DNA of 64,000 nucleotides from Zygaena filipendulae. Lineage: Eukaryota > Arthropoda > Insecta > Lepidoptera > Zygaenidae. Positions within the stretch are counted from its first letter, which is position 1, and each line of letters begins with the position of its first letter. The stretch covers positions 8,209,001-8,273,000 of the forward strand of contig OU015674.1 of NCBI GenBank assembly GCA_907165275.2, written 5' to 3'. A program made the position numbers and the translations under genes. Under the pieces are notes generated by a model, which searched no databases, was not told the DNA's origin, and worked only from the letters and a program-made list of their open reading frames with translations. Positions 18,601-25,544 of this stretch are shown here, piece after piece.

Positions 18601-19983
18601 AAATTCTTGCTACCCATACAGTTTTTTCAGATGGAAAATGAACAGCGCCATCTATCCAGCGTTGTTAATTTTCCATACAAAAAAGCCCTTCGATATCGAA
18701 AGGACGAGAGCGAAAAAATTCGTGCTCTAGTCTAGTCGCGCAGTGTGAGATGTAATATGAAATCGCTAGATGGCGCCACACACCGCCACCACCGATCATC
18801 ATTGATCGATTCTAAGTTTTAACCAAATCCCAGTGGCCAATACAATGTTTGTACCTTTGTAGCAAAAATTTCTAATTTTTCTATATGAAACAAAGTTTTA
18901 AAAAATTAGAACACAGTCATATTTGTCACGAACGAACGTCCAACCCTCAGAAGAATAACCATTGTCCAACATGTCAGTGCAAGTCGAGTGTCCGTCCGCA
19001 GGCGGAGGCGGCGGGCGGCGGGGTGGCGGCGTGCGGGGCGGGGGTGGCTGCGGGCGCGGGGGGGCCTGCGGGGGCGGGCGCGGGGGCGGGGGGCAGCTCC
19101 GACGACTCCTGCTCCGACTCCGACAGCGAGCACCACGACTCCTCCGACGACGAGGAAGGTGAGTGTGGAGCGAGCTGTTACTCCCGTTTGATATTCTGAC
19201 TGGATTTCCTGACTGTTATTTTATTTTTTTTATTTTATTAAGAAATCAAACAGTGATACAGATGAGTATAAATATAAAACAGAAATTCACAGCAGTAAGA
19301 CCAATTACAGATTTCTTCGTAAATGTTATTATAAGTATTGAAGCGGTAAGGAAGGAAGTTGAAAAGATATTATGTAGATACATATCTATGAGTTTAACAT
19401 TATTACATTGAAGGTTATAGAAAAATAAGTTACTAATGCTAGTATGAAACTTAATTAACGTGTGTAGTTGCGTGTACGTACCGAGTTGTCTGCCAGTGGA
19501 TCGAAAGTGTAGTTTTTAGACGAGGGAATAATACCTCAATATAAGAAAGAAAGGATAGATACTTAACAAAGGACCAAGGAAAGGTCTGAAACACGAGCAT
19601 AAAGTGTCCATTAATAATAATAATAAAAAGTTTGTCACAAACTAAACATCGATATTGGACGATAAAGATAACATTTACCTAGTTATTCTTATTGGAAGAT
19701 AAAAATAACATTTATGTACATATTATTATTGGGCGATGGAAATAACATTACCTATAGTGATTCTTTTGGACGATAAAAATAACATGTAGTTGTTCTTATT
19801 GAACGATAAAATAACATGTAGCTGTTTTGATTGTCCAATATATCAATACGCCGATTGTAAAGAGAGCAGCCTTATTAGCCAAGTTAAAATTTTGTTTTGA
19901 ACTGTCTCCCCGCAGTGTTCTCGGGCAAGCAGCACAAGTACCGGAACATCAGCCAGCTGGAGTGGGACAACACCACCATGTAA
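6517..19983 (+). CDS. Cals: Calsyntenin, 18 exons, N-terminus outside window
   Basis: Calsyntenins are neuronal type I membrane proteins of synapses and axonal vesicles. The ectodomain has two cadherin repeats and a laminin-G-like domain; the short cytoplasmic tail binds kinesin-1 light chain. Eighteen exons join with consistent phase to 2,715 nt, exactly 905 codons with the stop. In the 904 visible residues: end of cadherin 1 (to about 58, with DVNEFAPVF), cadherin 2 (about 59-158), linker with PGTGPLALFP (161-254), LamG-like region (about 255-460, with MNRHHY and CDDEWHHY), a conserved block with KLTCSELNGRF (near 655), membrane segment (about 762-783), kinesin-binding WDDSAL (816-821) and C-terminal LEWDNTTM. 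From memory, vertebrate family members have about 950-980 residues, so some 80 N-terminal residues are missing, including the signal peptide. The exons are very GC-rich, the introns AT-rich. The orthology is secure; terminal exon limits and isoforms are inferred. Confidence 0.95.
6645..6766. repeat. C/A/G-rich minisatellite after exon a donor
   Basis: About 120 bp of irregular 5-mer units (ACCGC, ACCAC, CACGG) with no pyrimidine-free gap, starting next to a coding exon. It creates spurious long ORFs on both strands. Confidence 0.85.
6832..6864. repeat. Dispersed repeat fragment shared with 49714-49745
   Basis: The word ACTGCCGGCGCTTTTGCGT here recurs as its exact reverse complement at 49719-49737, with related flanks (GTGGGTC..ACGGG). 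It is a piece of an unclassified dispersed element. Confidence 0.55.
6895..6989. mobile_element. Short inverted-repeat element
   Basis: The left arm AACTAAGGAACGTAGC and the later TCACGAAAAATCGC face the right arm ATTTTTCGTGACGTAACG..TTCCTTAGTT as an imperfect inverted repeat of about 40 bases with a tiny loop. A diverged relative is at about 55165-55262. It is probably a MITE in calsyntenin intron 1. Confidence 0.5.
7145..7235 (-). repeat. tRNA-related repeat
   Basis: The minus strand has a B-box-like GGGTTCGATCCCC near 7167-7182. No clean A box or acceptor stem could be drawn, so this is more likely a SINE relic than a tRNA gene. It lies in calsyntenin intron 1. Confidence 0.3.
7236..8304. 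other. Calsyntenin intron 1, interior
   Basis: AT-rich intron with a LINE-like AATAAATAAATA tail near 7580 and a GC-richer patch near 7755-7815. No exon was recognised. Phase agrees between the 6517 and 8599 exons, so no exon of unequal phase is needed. Confidence 0.5.
8305..8533. mobile_element. MITE, AGTCCGTC family (intron 1)
   Basis: Begins AGTCCGTCAGTTAG and ends GGCGGACT, with the internal core TGTGACGTCACGCGAC. It ends 65 bases before a calsyntenin acceptor. It is the reverse orientation of the 31794 copy. Confidence 0.65.
8599..8810 (+). CDS. Cals: Calsyntenin exon b: cadherin 1/2 junction
   Basis: Acceptor CACCATCCGCAG, donor GTGAGT. It encodes VPVHITVTDVNEFAPVF, the calcium-binding linker motif (DxNEFAPxF) between cadherin repeats, then RVEATDRDCTPRYGDVCKYE of cadherin 2. 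It ends one base into a glycine codon. Confidence 0.95.
9165..9421 (-). pseudogene. LINE ORF2 C-terminal fragment with 3'UTR
   Basis: On the minus strand codons from about 9416 down to a stop at 9270-9272 read ETMAHLMCECDALARKRM, then LPLHGTLAFAAEVFRE. A His/Cys tail of this kind (HxxCxCxAL) follows the RNase H domain in many insect non-LTR retrotransposons (I/R1/LOA-like). The bases below 9270 look like its 3'UTR. It is a 5'-truncated, inactive copy lying antisense in calsyntenin intron 2. Confidence 0.6.
9512..9658 (+). CDS. Cals: Calsyntenin exon c: end of cadherin 2
   Basis: Acceptor TCTGTTTCCAG, donor GTCACT (a weaker donor). It encodes GVIRNTAPLDFDKSHNHILS, VVAYDCGM and the conserved CRAGWK that closes cadherin 2 (vertebrate CTPGWQG). 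Begins and ends in phase 1. Confidence 0.93.
10109..10340 (-). pseudogene. Antisense coding-like fragment in intron 3
   Basis: The minus strand reads about 77 codons without a stop, ending SMTWESQ and TAA at 10109-10111. The peptide (ARLDSVPEEKRAIKLSQLQQ, later NIDNLEELLNVAEEVLHFDY) is rich in charged and leucine residues like a helical cytosolic domain, and its codons have normal AT-rich use, unlike the GC-driven shadow frames of the exon beside it. The frame stays open into the antisense of the exon at 10349, which I regard as chance. I do not recognise the protein. It could be a retrocopy remnant or the last exon of a nested gene. Confidence 0.45.
10349..10549 (+). CDS. Cals: Calsyntenin exon d: post-cadherin linker
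   Basis: Acceptor ACACGTTTCCAG, donor GTGAGC. It encodes GVAERVDYAPGTGPLALFPE and CDRDTYAVHAQKTICG, matching the conserved vertebrate EYEPGTGALAVFP and CDRDTY. The acceptor directly abuts the antisense coding-like fragment. Confidence 0.95.
10550..11340. other. Calsyntenin intron 4
   Basis: It contains a patch (about 10840-11170) full of variations on ATGATGGCCCAT and CATGGGCCATC, suggesting decayed short tandem or inverted repeats. No exon was seen. Confidence 0.4.
11341..11421 (+). CDS. Cals: Calsyntenin exon e
   Basis: An 81-nt exon with acceptor TATGATTCGCAG and donor GTGAGT. It encodes GLDPKTVDLLPSPGEGNEWA, matching the conserved TAELLPSP..NW segment before the LamG-like domain. Phase 1 at both ends. 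Confidence 0.9.
11973..12145 (-). mobile_element. Helitron-like fragment (intron 5)
   Basis: The minus strand carries family words (GCGCTTTCACGCCTC, GACCGATCATCATGAAAT, GGAATTTCCGCGGGAACTCC) without the terminal hairpin and CTAG. It is truncated. A second small piece with similar words lies at about 11505-11560. Confidence 0.5.
12303..12532 (-). mobile_element. Non-autonomous Helitron-like element (intron 5)
   Basis: Complete copy of the TCTAATATATATAAATC..CTAG family, read on the minus strand, flanked by A and T. It ends 78 bases before the exon at 12610, so it forms part of that exon's upstream splicing region. Confidence 0.7.
12562..12606. repeat. (GGTGGGC)n array at exon f acceptor
   Basis: About six 7-base units (GGTGGGC) end in GGTGAGCAG, whose AG is the acceptor of the next exon. 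The usual polypyrimidine tract is replaced by a G-rich run that could form a G-quadruplex. Confidence 0.85.
12610..12789 (+). CDS. Cals: Calsyntenin exon f: start of LamG-like domain
   Basis: Acceptor GGTGAGCAG, donor GTGAGT. It encodes GLDGEQMFVFDG, LPHSLGGTFAVSAWLRH and HLLCLADDH, matching the vertebrate DQVFEFNG..FTISVWMRHG..ETILCSSD. Phase 1 at both ends supports the start despite the odd acceptor. Confidence 0.9.
12790..13402. other. Calsyntenin intron 6
   Basis: AT-rich, with an AATAAATAAATAAATGA run near 13240 that looks like a LINE tail. No exon seen. Confidence 0.45.
13403..13530 (+). CDS. Cals: Calsyntenin exon g: LamG-like core
   Basis: Acceptor GATATCCTCAG, donor GTACCA. After a split lysine codon it encodes MNRHHYALFVRNCRLILLLR, almost the family signature MNRHHYSLYVHGCRLIFLFR, and then PAEWRWKIPE. 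Ends in phase 0. Confidence 0.96.
13609..13856. mobile_element. MITE, AGTCCGTC family (intron 7)
   Basis: Begins AGTCCGTCAGTTAG, ends AAGGACT, and contains GAGACGTCACGCGACATC. Diverged ends suggest an older copy than those at 31794 and 37730. Confidence 0.6.
14097..14204 (+). CDS. Cals: Calsyntenin exon h: LamG-like domain
   Basis: Acceptor CCGCCCCCAG, donor GTGACC. Encodes VCDDEWHHYAINVRFPSVEL, then YVDGAPHRAPDG, matching the vertebrate VCDEEWHHYVLNVEFPSVTLYVDG. Phase 0 at both ends; 89-bp intron follows. Confidence 0.96.
14294..14504 (+). CDS. Cals: Calsyntenin exon i: end of LamG-like domain
   Basis: Acceptor CTGTACATAG. Encodes VIDDWPLHPAQGINTTMVVG, ACWQGT, LRGALAGLAV and CREGLSLAPDL, matching the vertebrate DYPLHP..LVVGACWQG..FRGNLAGLTL..CKEGLDL. 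The first donor GTGAGT at 14505 gives correct phase with the next exon. Eight further copies of this exon end plus donor follow. Donors at 14610 and 14715 also keep phase and would add 35 or 70 residues; the fourth and later ones change frame and meet a stop at 14822-14824. Confidence 0.93.
14441..15362 (+). repeat. Nine-copy 105/106-bp tandem repeat of exon i end plus donor
   Basis: Splice donors TCTGTGAGTACAG recur at 14505, 14610, 14715, 14821, 14927, 15032, 15137, 15242 and 15348, so units are 105 or 106 bp. Each unit has the last about 64 bases of exon i, the donor, and about 41 bases of intron with G7-8 and C3 runs, then GGGGCAG joined back to the exon's CCGCCCGCC. Units are nearly identical; length differences come from one base in the G runs. 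The last copy runs into apparently original intron (GGGCTGCGCAGTGCC). Confidence 0.95.
15435..15567 (+). CDS. Cals: Calsyntenin exon j
   Basis: Acceptor TTATCTCGGCAG, donor GTGCGT. Encodes LRSVSVEGDGVADVETLLRR, then FPTPGRRNVHLATTIT, matching the vertebrate LTLEGED..RQFPTPGIRRLKITSTI. It ends two bases into a threonine codon. The 95-bp intron after it contains a run of TACCTG units. Confidence 0.93.
15577..15606. repeat. (TACCTG)n in 95-bp intron
   Basis: About four TACCTG units directly after the exon j donor, possibly containing cryptic CCTGTAC splice-like words. Confidence 0.8.
15663..15847 (+). CDS. Cals: Calsyntenin exon k
   Basis: Acceptor CTCCGCCCCCAG, donor GTGCGT. Encodes CDNGRVVTARPAEAYIMVLR, then GLRVFPDLGVHVLADNG, matching the vertebrate PPVDGYVMVLQP and VFLFPELRII blocks. 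Ends phase 1. Confidence 0.92.
15888..16000 (+). mobile_element. Helitron-like fragment (intron 11)
   Basis: Contains TTACGCTTTCACGCTTTAAC and ACTCGACCGATCATCATGA as in the elements at 27802 and 54730. Both ends are missing. Confidence 0.45.
16106..16287 (+). CDS. Cals: Calsyntenin exon l
   Basis: Acceptor GAACCCTTCAG, donor GTACGG. Encodes AESQKLDSCVVSVYPALNPD, then GVILTGADSVRNYQQ, matching the vertebrate LDTCEVTVEGEELNHEQE and MTFTGVDTMASYEEV. Ends in phase 0. Confidence 0.9.
16291..16526. repeat. (CACCCGA)n minisatellite after exon l donor
   Basis: About 33 copies of a 7-base unit CACCCGA with single-base variants (CATCCGA, CACCTGA, CACCCAA, CACTCGA). It begins within four bases of the exon l splice donor. 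The antisense strand is G-rich (TCGGGTG)n. Confidence 0.95.
16683..16799 (+). CDS. Cals: Calsyntenin exon m
   Basis: Acceptor ACTGTAACGCAG, donor GTGAGT. Encodes VLREIEYSNKKPAYYLNRVF, then KLTCSELNGRFTSNEYVQT, the best conserved juxtamembrane block (vertebrate FKLICSELNGRYISNEF). Phase 0 at both ends, 39 codons. Confidence 0.96.
16800..17208. other. Calsyntenin intron 13
   Basis: Contains repeated TCCGGA words (TTAATCCGGACTTTTT, AAATCCGGAC, AATCCGGATT at about 16842-16925 and 17120-17155), which look like a decayed repeat. No exon. Confidence 0.5.
17209..17340 (+). CDS. Cals: Calsyntenin exon n: juxtamembrane ectodomain
   Basis: Acceptor GTTCCCGCAG, donor GTATGT. Encodes LTVVHPHMSGGGGG, an alanine/glycine stretch, and ARELHPSGVADKMDAVARDK. 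The start matches the vertebrate VNVIHTANPMEH, the region where secretase cleavage of the ectodomain occurs in mammals; the Gly/Ala insert seems lineage-specific. Confidence 0.88.
17734..17872 (+). CDS. Cals: Calsyntenin exon o: variable juxtamembrane linker
   Basis: Acceptor TTCCCCGGCAG, donor GTCAGT. Encodes a low-complexity Pro/Ala/Arg linker (SPAAPATRLAAPRQF, RERAPHAADVPAP). It is supported by phase (0 in, 1 out) with both neighbours rather than by conservation. A donor four bases downstream (GTACAA) would break phase. Confidence 0.75.
17948..18111. mobile_element. MITE, GGCCGCACTCAGAGTCGAC family (intron 15)
   Basis: Left end CCGCACTCAGAGTCGACTTT and right end its complement ending GAGTGCGGCCG are a near-perfect inverted repeat of about 40 bases. 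It is a shortened version of the copy at 50884-51122, lacking most of one arm's inner part. Confidence 0.7.
18242..18453 (+). CDS. Cals: Calsyntenin exon p: membrane span and first kinesin-binding motif
   Basis: Acceptor GCACGTTGCAG, donor GTGACA. After a split Asn codon comes the hydrophobic stretch NVALLIGVVSAGAALLALGV, then an Arg/Ala-rich stop-transfer region, then MAWDDSALNITVNPMDE, nearly identical to the vertebrate MDWDDSALTITVNPMET that binds kinesin light chain. Ends in phase 0. Confidence 0.95.
18546..18722 (+). repeat. Two-copy direct repeat in intron 16
   Basis: The block TTTCCATACAAAAAA..CGATATCGAAAGGACGAG, then AGCGAAAAAATTC, occurs at about 18551-18605 and again at about 18669-18722, separated by about 65 bases containing ATGGAAAATGAACAGCGCC, which partly inverts the start. 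Each copy carries the palindrome CGATATCG. Confidence 0.7.
19002..19158 (+). CDS. Cals: Calsyntenin exon q: cytoplasmic Gly/Ala and acidic stretch
   Basis: Acceptor GTCCGTCCGCAG, donor GTGAGT. Encodes a Gly/Ala-rich stretch then SSDDSCSDSDSEHHDSSDDE, the counterpart of the long Glu-rich stretch in vertebrates. Phase 0 in, 1 out. Confidence 0.88.
19649..19835. repeat. About 45-bp tandem repeat in intron 17
   Basis: Five diverged units built from TATTGGACGATAAAAATAAC followed by ATTTA/ATGTAG and TTCTTATTG. It is a short minisatellite inside the last intron. Confidence 0.8.
19916..19983 (+). CDS. Cals: Calsyntenin last coding exon
   Basis: Acceptor CTCCCCGCAG. Encodes VFSGKQHKYRNISQLEWDNT, TM and stop TAA at 19981-19983. 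LEWDNTTM is the counterpart of the second, C-terminal kinesin-binding W-acidic motif (vertebrate LEWDDSTLSY), ending right after it. Confidence 0.95.
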
Positions 19984-22900
19984 TGCGGCCTCCCCCGGCC
20001 CCGCCCCGCGCACACCCGCGCACACCCACTAGCCGCCTCTCTGTCGCGCCGCATCACCCCTCTCGCTTGCACGCGTCTTCACCGGCCATCTGTAGAAATG
20101 TAACATTCAAACTAAACTGAACTCTATTGCGATCGCTGTAGAGTACACAATGCTTTGTACGTGTGATTTCGAAACATCGTCTCCGATTACGTTTCGGACA
20201 AACTGAACGTGATCGGTTTATCGTTGACAATATTTTTTTGATAGGTACATTTTTGAGATACAGACCACAATGTCAACGGGTGAGCTATATTGGACTCTAA
20301 TGCGATCGGAATGAGGTTTCAATTTAGAGTGTTACATATCTACAGACTGTTTGTTGGTCACTGAAGCAAGACGCACCTAGTTAAGTTCGACAACGGAATT
20401 GAACTTCCAACAAAACGCGTCACAGTGTAAGAAAGTTGCATCAGATTGACTTCAACTCTGCGGTTTTGCTCTCGAATCGACAGCTATTTCTTATTTAGGC
20501 TATAATAATATTACGTATTGTTTATTTTTACACCGGAGCAGCTCCCGGCAGCTAACTTTGCACTTAGGAATATATCAGAGACCTAGTTTGTTGAAGTTAA
20601 TTCATGTAACTTTTTACATTGTGACGGTGACGGTGGGAAATGAAGATATACCATAGGAAAGACGACTTTCCCATTGGATATATCTGTTTTCCACCAACAA
20701 GCTTTTCGGCACAAAAACACGCGCGTGGCACAAAACGTCGCAACGGCGATTTCACACCCTAGTTTTTCTATTCTAAGATTATTCCGACATCTAATTAAAT
20801 ATTATGTCATATCAAATTTATACGTACCTATTATTGTATTTAAAAAAAAAATTTCCGTCTCGGCTAGCGCGAGGCGAAATCGCCGACTAGTGGACGCTTT
20901 CCAGAGACAATTCTTGTTTTTTTTTTCTTACAATCTTTTATTGACGTAACGTAAGTAAAAGAAAAAAAAACTGTATGTAATAATAATATTGTAGTTGTCG
21001 TAATTTCGTATGGACTCGGTTTTAGGATGATAAAAATGAAGAATAGACTATAAGTTATCAAGTACTTTATCGAGTAAGTGATGTTTGCTTCTCTGGTTGT
21101 ATCTATCAATAGTATTTCGGATTCCTTTCTTGTTAAAAACTCGGGCTTGGCGATTGCAGCTCTGTACTTTTTAACCGTCACTTGTAGTATTTGTTGTCTG
21201 TGGCAGTTGTCTATGCGAACGCCATGTTAGATTATATGAATTAATGATATAATATTATCAGTACAATATTGAGTTCAAAAGTAACGCATTTACTTTGTTG
21301 CAAACGTACAAACGCTTCTATTCAAATCGGTAGCTGTTTTTACCCACAATGTTTTCGTGTAAACTAGATATATATTTCCAATCTTCTGCGAGCTTTTTAT
21401 ATAAAATAAAAAAATACGGCTTAAAATGTATATTAGAGAGACAGAGCTATTTGAAAATTAAAATTGAAAAAAAAAAACATAGATGTATAATATTACTTAT
21501 ACACGACTTTAATTATACAGATGGCATCGATTAGGATCCGATCGCTTGTAACGAAAACTATATTAGTTATTATATTATATGTATTATATATATATTTTGA
21601 ATGAGTAAAGGATTTTTACTAACAACTTAGATACTAAGTGGGTATAATATGTTAGGATAACTACGCGCTAAACGAACTCCGAGGATGGCGGACGAGCGAC
21701 GCGTCGGCTCGGGTAGTGGGCTCTTAACTGTCGGCTTAGCGCGGCGGCGCACCCTTAAGTCTGCATATCAAGAATCGTTTGCCATATTAGTGAATAGCGT
21801 GTAATCGTGTAAGTGCAACACTGACTGTACAACCGTAAAGCAATCTTTGTGAACATAATCATTGGTGTTTTTTTGTTAGTTTTGTTATGTCGCTTACGAC
21901 GTAACGCGTCCGGGCCGTCTTTGTTACCGCCATTTCGCGAGTGCGTTCCGAATCACGCATCGACTTTTCAGAATCGGCGAGCGAGCGCCGGCTGCGTGTT
22001 CCGAACTCGATGTTTGTTCGCGCGGTTAGTAAAATTTAGTGCCATTATGTATTCGATTGTTTTACCGTTTACATTTGATTTTGATTTTTATAATGTATTT
22101 TTTTTTTCGTTTGAACACGCAGCCGGCGAGTGTCGCGTAAAGTTCCGTTCCCCGTAGGGTTGAGGCTGACACACATTGGTTAGTGCAGAGTTTCGTACTT
22201 AAATTGTATAATACGAATTTTATATGATAATACATATTATATACGCGGGTGAGTGACCTTTAGGTATTTTCTGTGAGCTCAGTTTCCATGAATAATGTAT
22301 TTTATGGGATCGCCTAGGTAGGTACTTTAAAATGTAACGTTCAAAATGTAACACTATTTTTAATTTCAGAATGAAAATCGAATCTAACACTAAAAAAGTA
22401 ACCCTCCAGTTAGTTAACATACAAATATAACGTCTTTTAAGGATTCTCTTTATTTTTTTAACATATGACACTGGCCAATGTGTGTGCGCGTGCTAGCGTG
22501 CCGTCAACGCGTCCCCACTCGACAACCGTCCAATGGCCACACCCTCTATCTCGCATGTTTCTTAAGATCTGACTGGTTCATATCTTGATTAGTGTTATAA
22601 AATTATTTCCACTGCGACTTCAAGTCCGAGCACGTTTGCCGCGAACTTTGGAACCGCTTTCGTCCTTCCTACGCACTGGAGTTCGCCCGGTTGTACAGGG
22701 TGGATAGGAAATCGTTAACGTACTCTTAACTGCTCGACGTCGGGCTTAAGTTACAACTAAAATTCTGCAAATCAAAATTATACTCTTAAAAACAAAATAT
22801 AAAGTTTACATTAATTCGAAACAAAGTACCTACGCCTCGCTGGAAATAACCGCACCGTTCAACTCAATTTCAGTTAAAATATCCAACATGCAATCAAAAT

Positions 22901-23590
22901 GTTCGAACTTAGGTACATCAGTGTATTTGTTCTCTCACACAAGCAAAGATTCAACCGAAATGCATATTATATTATTTCTGAAAAGATTGTAGTTATGGCT
23001 TTATTTTACTATTTTCATAAATGGGAAGTTCGACATTAGAAAAAAATAGTTGTATTTTATCATAAAAAGTTTAGTAAAATAAAACAACCGCAGGGCGAGA
23101 ACGAAACAAGAATTTTTAGGAATGTGGGACGAAAACTTGAGGCGAAACAGGAACAAATCTAATATCGAATGCAATTTGTCTGAAAAGTAGGCCTGATACC
23201 TTCAACTAAATATTTAGTCATTAGTATGTTTGATTTGCATTATTTTATCGGTGTTAGCCTTACGACTGGGAGAGACTTAAGTTAAAAGTATACTAATGGT
23301 TCCTGGAACTGCAATGTGGGTTCGCGGTAAGTCCTTAGGAAGTATGGTGTAACTGACGTTGCTGTTAACTGTTTTCTGTAGGTTAATTTTATTACTTACA
23401 TTACTGTATTTCTAGTTAAGTATTTTACTTTTTGTAATATTTTTATTGAGTATTATTTTATTCTTTTCAATTATAATTTTTTTGTTTGTATTATCGCGGT
23501 ATTACTATAACATTATATTTAGGAATACTTCTTTGATGTATGAATTATTATATTTTAGCTAAAAATAAAGTTGGTTTAAAATATTTACTC
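19984..23590 (+). other. Cals: Probable calsyntenin 3'UTR
   Basis: From the stop codon to about 23.59 kb the sequence is unusually free of the transposon families that fill the rest of the window, and it has no recognisable coding exon. An AATAAA at 23564-23569 is followed by T/GT-rich sequence, a plausible poly-A site. GC-richer patches lie at about 21660-21760, 21890-22030 and 22480-22690. A shorter UTR or an unannotated noncoding transcript is possible. Confidence 0.5.
23564..23569 (+). terminator. Candidate poly-A signal (AATAAA)
   Basis: AATAAA followed within 40 bases by TTTACTCATGTTTTATTTTG. It is the best polyadenylation signal at the far edge of the repeat-free zone behind calsyntenin. 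Confidence 0.4.
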
Positions 23591-23929
23591 ATGTTTTATT
23601 TTGAGTTGAGTTATGTCATTTGATCAATAAAAAATTGTTTCAAAACACAAAAATAAATAAAACTATGTTCAAGATAAGAAATTCATCAGGTGGGTAATAC
23701 TAGACTTGAAACTCACATTTAAACATAGCTAGTAGATACGCTACATTTTAATAGACTTAAAAAAGGAGGAGTATGCCGCTGGATAATCCAAAATACAGCT
23801 AACTTATAAATATAATTTTTTTGATGTAAAGCTTCAGAGAGCGATACTACATAAAATAATAATACAATTTTTCTAGAAAAAATATGTTTCCTCCATCTTA
23901 TAATACATATGTACCTTTATGAAAATGAA

Positions 23930-24075
23930 TAGCTGATTGTATGTTTCGCTAAAACTCGAGAATGGCTAGATTTTGATTGATTGATCTTAATGGCTTGAAA
24001 TATTTATGGAAGTTCAGGGAAGGTTTAAAAAATAAATCCAAAACTCACGCGGGTGAAACCGCGGGGCTCAGCTAG
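23930..24075 (+). mobile_element. Helitron-like 3' part
   Basis: Contains ATGTTTCGCTAAAACTCGAG and ends ACGCGGGTGAAACCGCGGGG, then CTCAGCTAG and T. It belongs to the same subfamily as 49486-49650. Confidence 0.5.
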
Positions 24076-24265
24076 TTCTGCGATAAAAGAATGTGCATAT
24101 TATTACAAAATGTTAGAGGTTTGTTGTAGAGCGCCATCTATGACAGTTTAATAGAAGCTCTTGAAAGAATCTAGATCAAACAGCTGGTAAAATGGTAACT
24201 CATTTCGTCGTATTACAAAAGATGGCGCATATTGTATTTGGACGATGCGACGTATCAAATGAGAT

Positions 24266-24330
24266 TTGTTTTAAAAATCTTTACTTAAAATTAAGTAATC
24301 ATTAAAATGACTCTGAGTGTGGCCGTACTT
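24266..24330. mobile_element. Fragment of GGCCGCACTCAG-family MITE
   Basis: One arm only: TTGTTTTAAAAATC..AAGTAATCATTAAAATGACTC, then TGAGTGTGGCCG. Matches the right arm of the 50884-51122 copy. Confidence 0.55.
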
Positions 24331-24366
24331 GTTACATTTAAGAGAATCAACAGACTTCAAAAAATA

Positions 24367-24582
24367 ATTGGACTTATTAACTCACACTGGAGAAATTTTG
24401 AGTAAATAGTGTTTTAAAATTATAGCGCCATTTTGTGTCTATTTTTTTTTATTTTCAACATTTTTTTGGTATGTACTAAACAATGTATTATGGTAAACAC
24501 ATACTTAGGACTTAAAAAAAAGCGTTTTGTATCAGTAACTTAATTTTGTGGGTTAACATGTTATTGCTTATCGGCGTCCAAT
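24367..24582 (-). mobile_element. MITE, ATTGGACGCCGATAAGC family
   Basis: The right end is TTATCGGCGTCCAAT, the complement of the family terminus; the left end ATTGGACTTATTAACTC is degraded. Internal words match 1920-2142 in the opposite orientation (TTGAGTAAA, TATAGCGCCATTTTGTGT). Confidence 0.6.
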
Positions 24583-25221
24583 AATGACTGTCACAATGCA
24601 TAAATTATGGTGAAGTACTAGGAAACTAAAAACTAAAAAGTACTAGTATCTAGGTATACCTAATATTATACTTATTATCTGTGCTAAAACGCAAAAAAAT
24701 AACTAATTAGATACCTACCTACCAACCTAATTCAAAATACCAATATGCATGATAAATCTGGGGGCACGGTAGTGCCCCCGCCAATACAAGCTATGCGAAG
24801 CGGGAGCACTACCTATCTTTTCTCCGAGCACTTCGTCTTTTTTTTGAACCCTTATAACTTGGGTTTGGATTATACGAGAAGAGAAATTCTCAGGATAAGT
24901 TGTCAATAGCGGACTCATCAAACATAAAGTTTTAATTGCATAGCTCTTAGAGGTACTTTATATGTATTTTATTGATAAGTATCTAAAAAAACCCTGATTT
25001 CGTCACTGACTTACTGATGATTATCAAAACTCTTAGGGTATTTCCTAATGTCCTAGAAAGCTGAAATTTGGCATGTAGTATTAGTAGGTACACAAACAAC
25101 AACAAAATTATAAAACTTGTAACTTTTATCCCCCAACCCCCTAAACTAAGGGATGGAAGTTTGTATGAGAATTCCGCAATTTTGACTTCCAAAAAGAAAT
25201 TAAATCTAACCAAAACATATT
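24583..25221. other. No gene seen; repeat-derived DNA
   Basis: Contains a (TACC)n-rich patch and, from about 24985, sequence ending beside the inverted-repeat element at 25222. Short frames on both strands have no recognisable content. Confidence 0.4.
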
Positions 25222-25544
25222 CATGTAAAATGATGCCAAGACGAGTCCATATGACGGACATTGTCAAAAAGTTATCAGATTTCATGTAAGTTTATAACTC
25301 TACACACCCTAACTCTACACGGCCTAACTTCTCAAACTCTACACCTTAGTCAGAATATGTGGCTTGGCTGTTTCGATACTGCAAAAAGAAAAGTAGTATA
25401 AATTTTTCACCTTACCCTCATGTGAAATGTAGGGCCTTGTAGGGTTAGAGTAGATGTAGAGTTGTAATGCTTGGCTCTACAGTAGATCTGATAACTTTTT
25501 GATAATGCCCGTCATATGGACTCGTCTTGGCATCATTTTACTTG
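25222..25544. mobile_element. MITE with 58-bp terminal inverted repeats
   Basis: The left arm starts CATGTAAAATGATGCCAAGA and continues through GAGTCCATATGACGGACATT and CAAAAAGTTATCAGAT; the right arm is the complement with only about three changes. The 205-bp centre repeats the word CTCTACAC/GTAGAG. It is non-coding, and no other copy was seen here. Confidence 0.65.

Noticed and set aside
22080..24000. A further gene between calsyntenin and 24 kb
   Set aside because: No coding exon recognised; the low-repeat sequence fits a long 3'UTR better.
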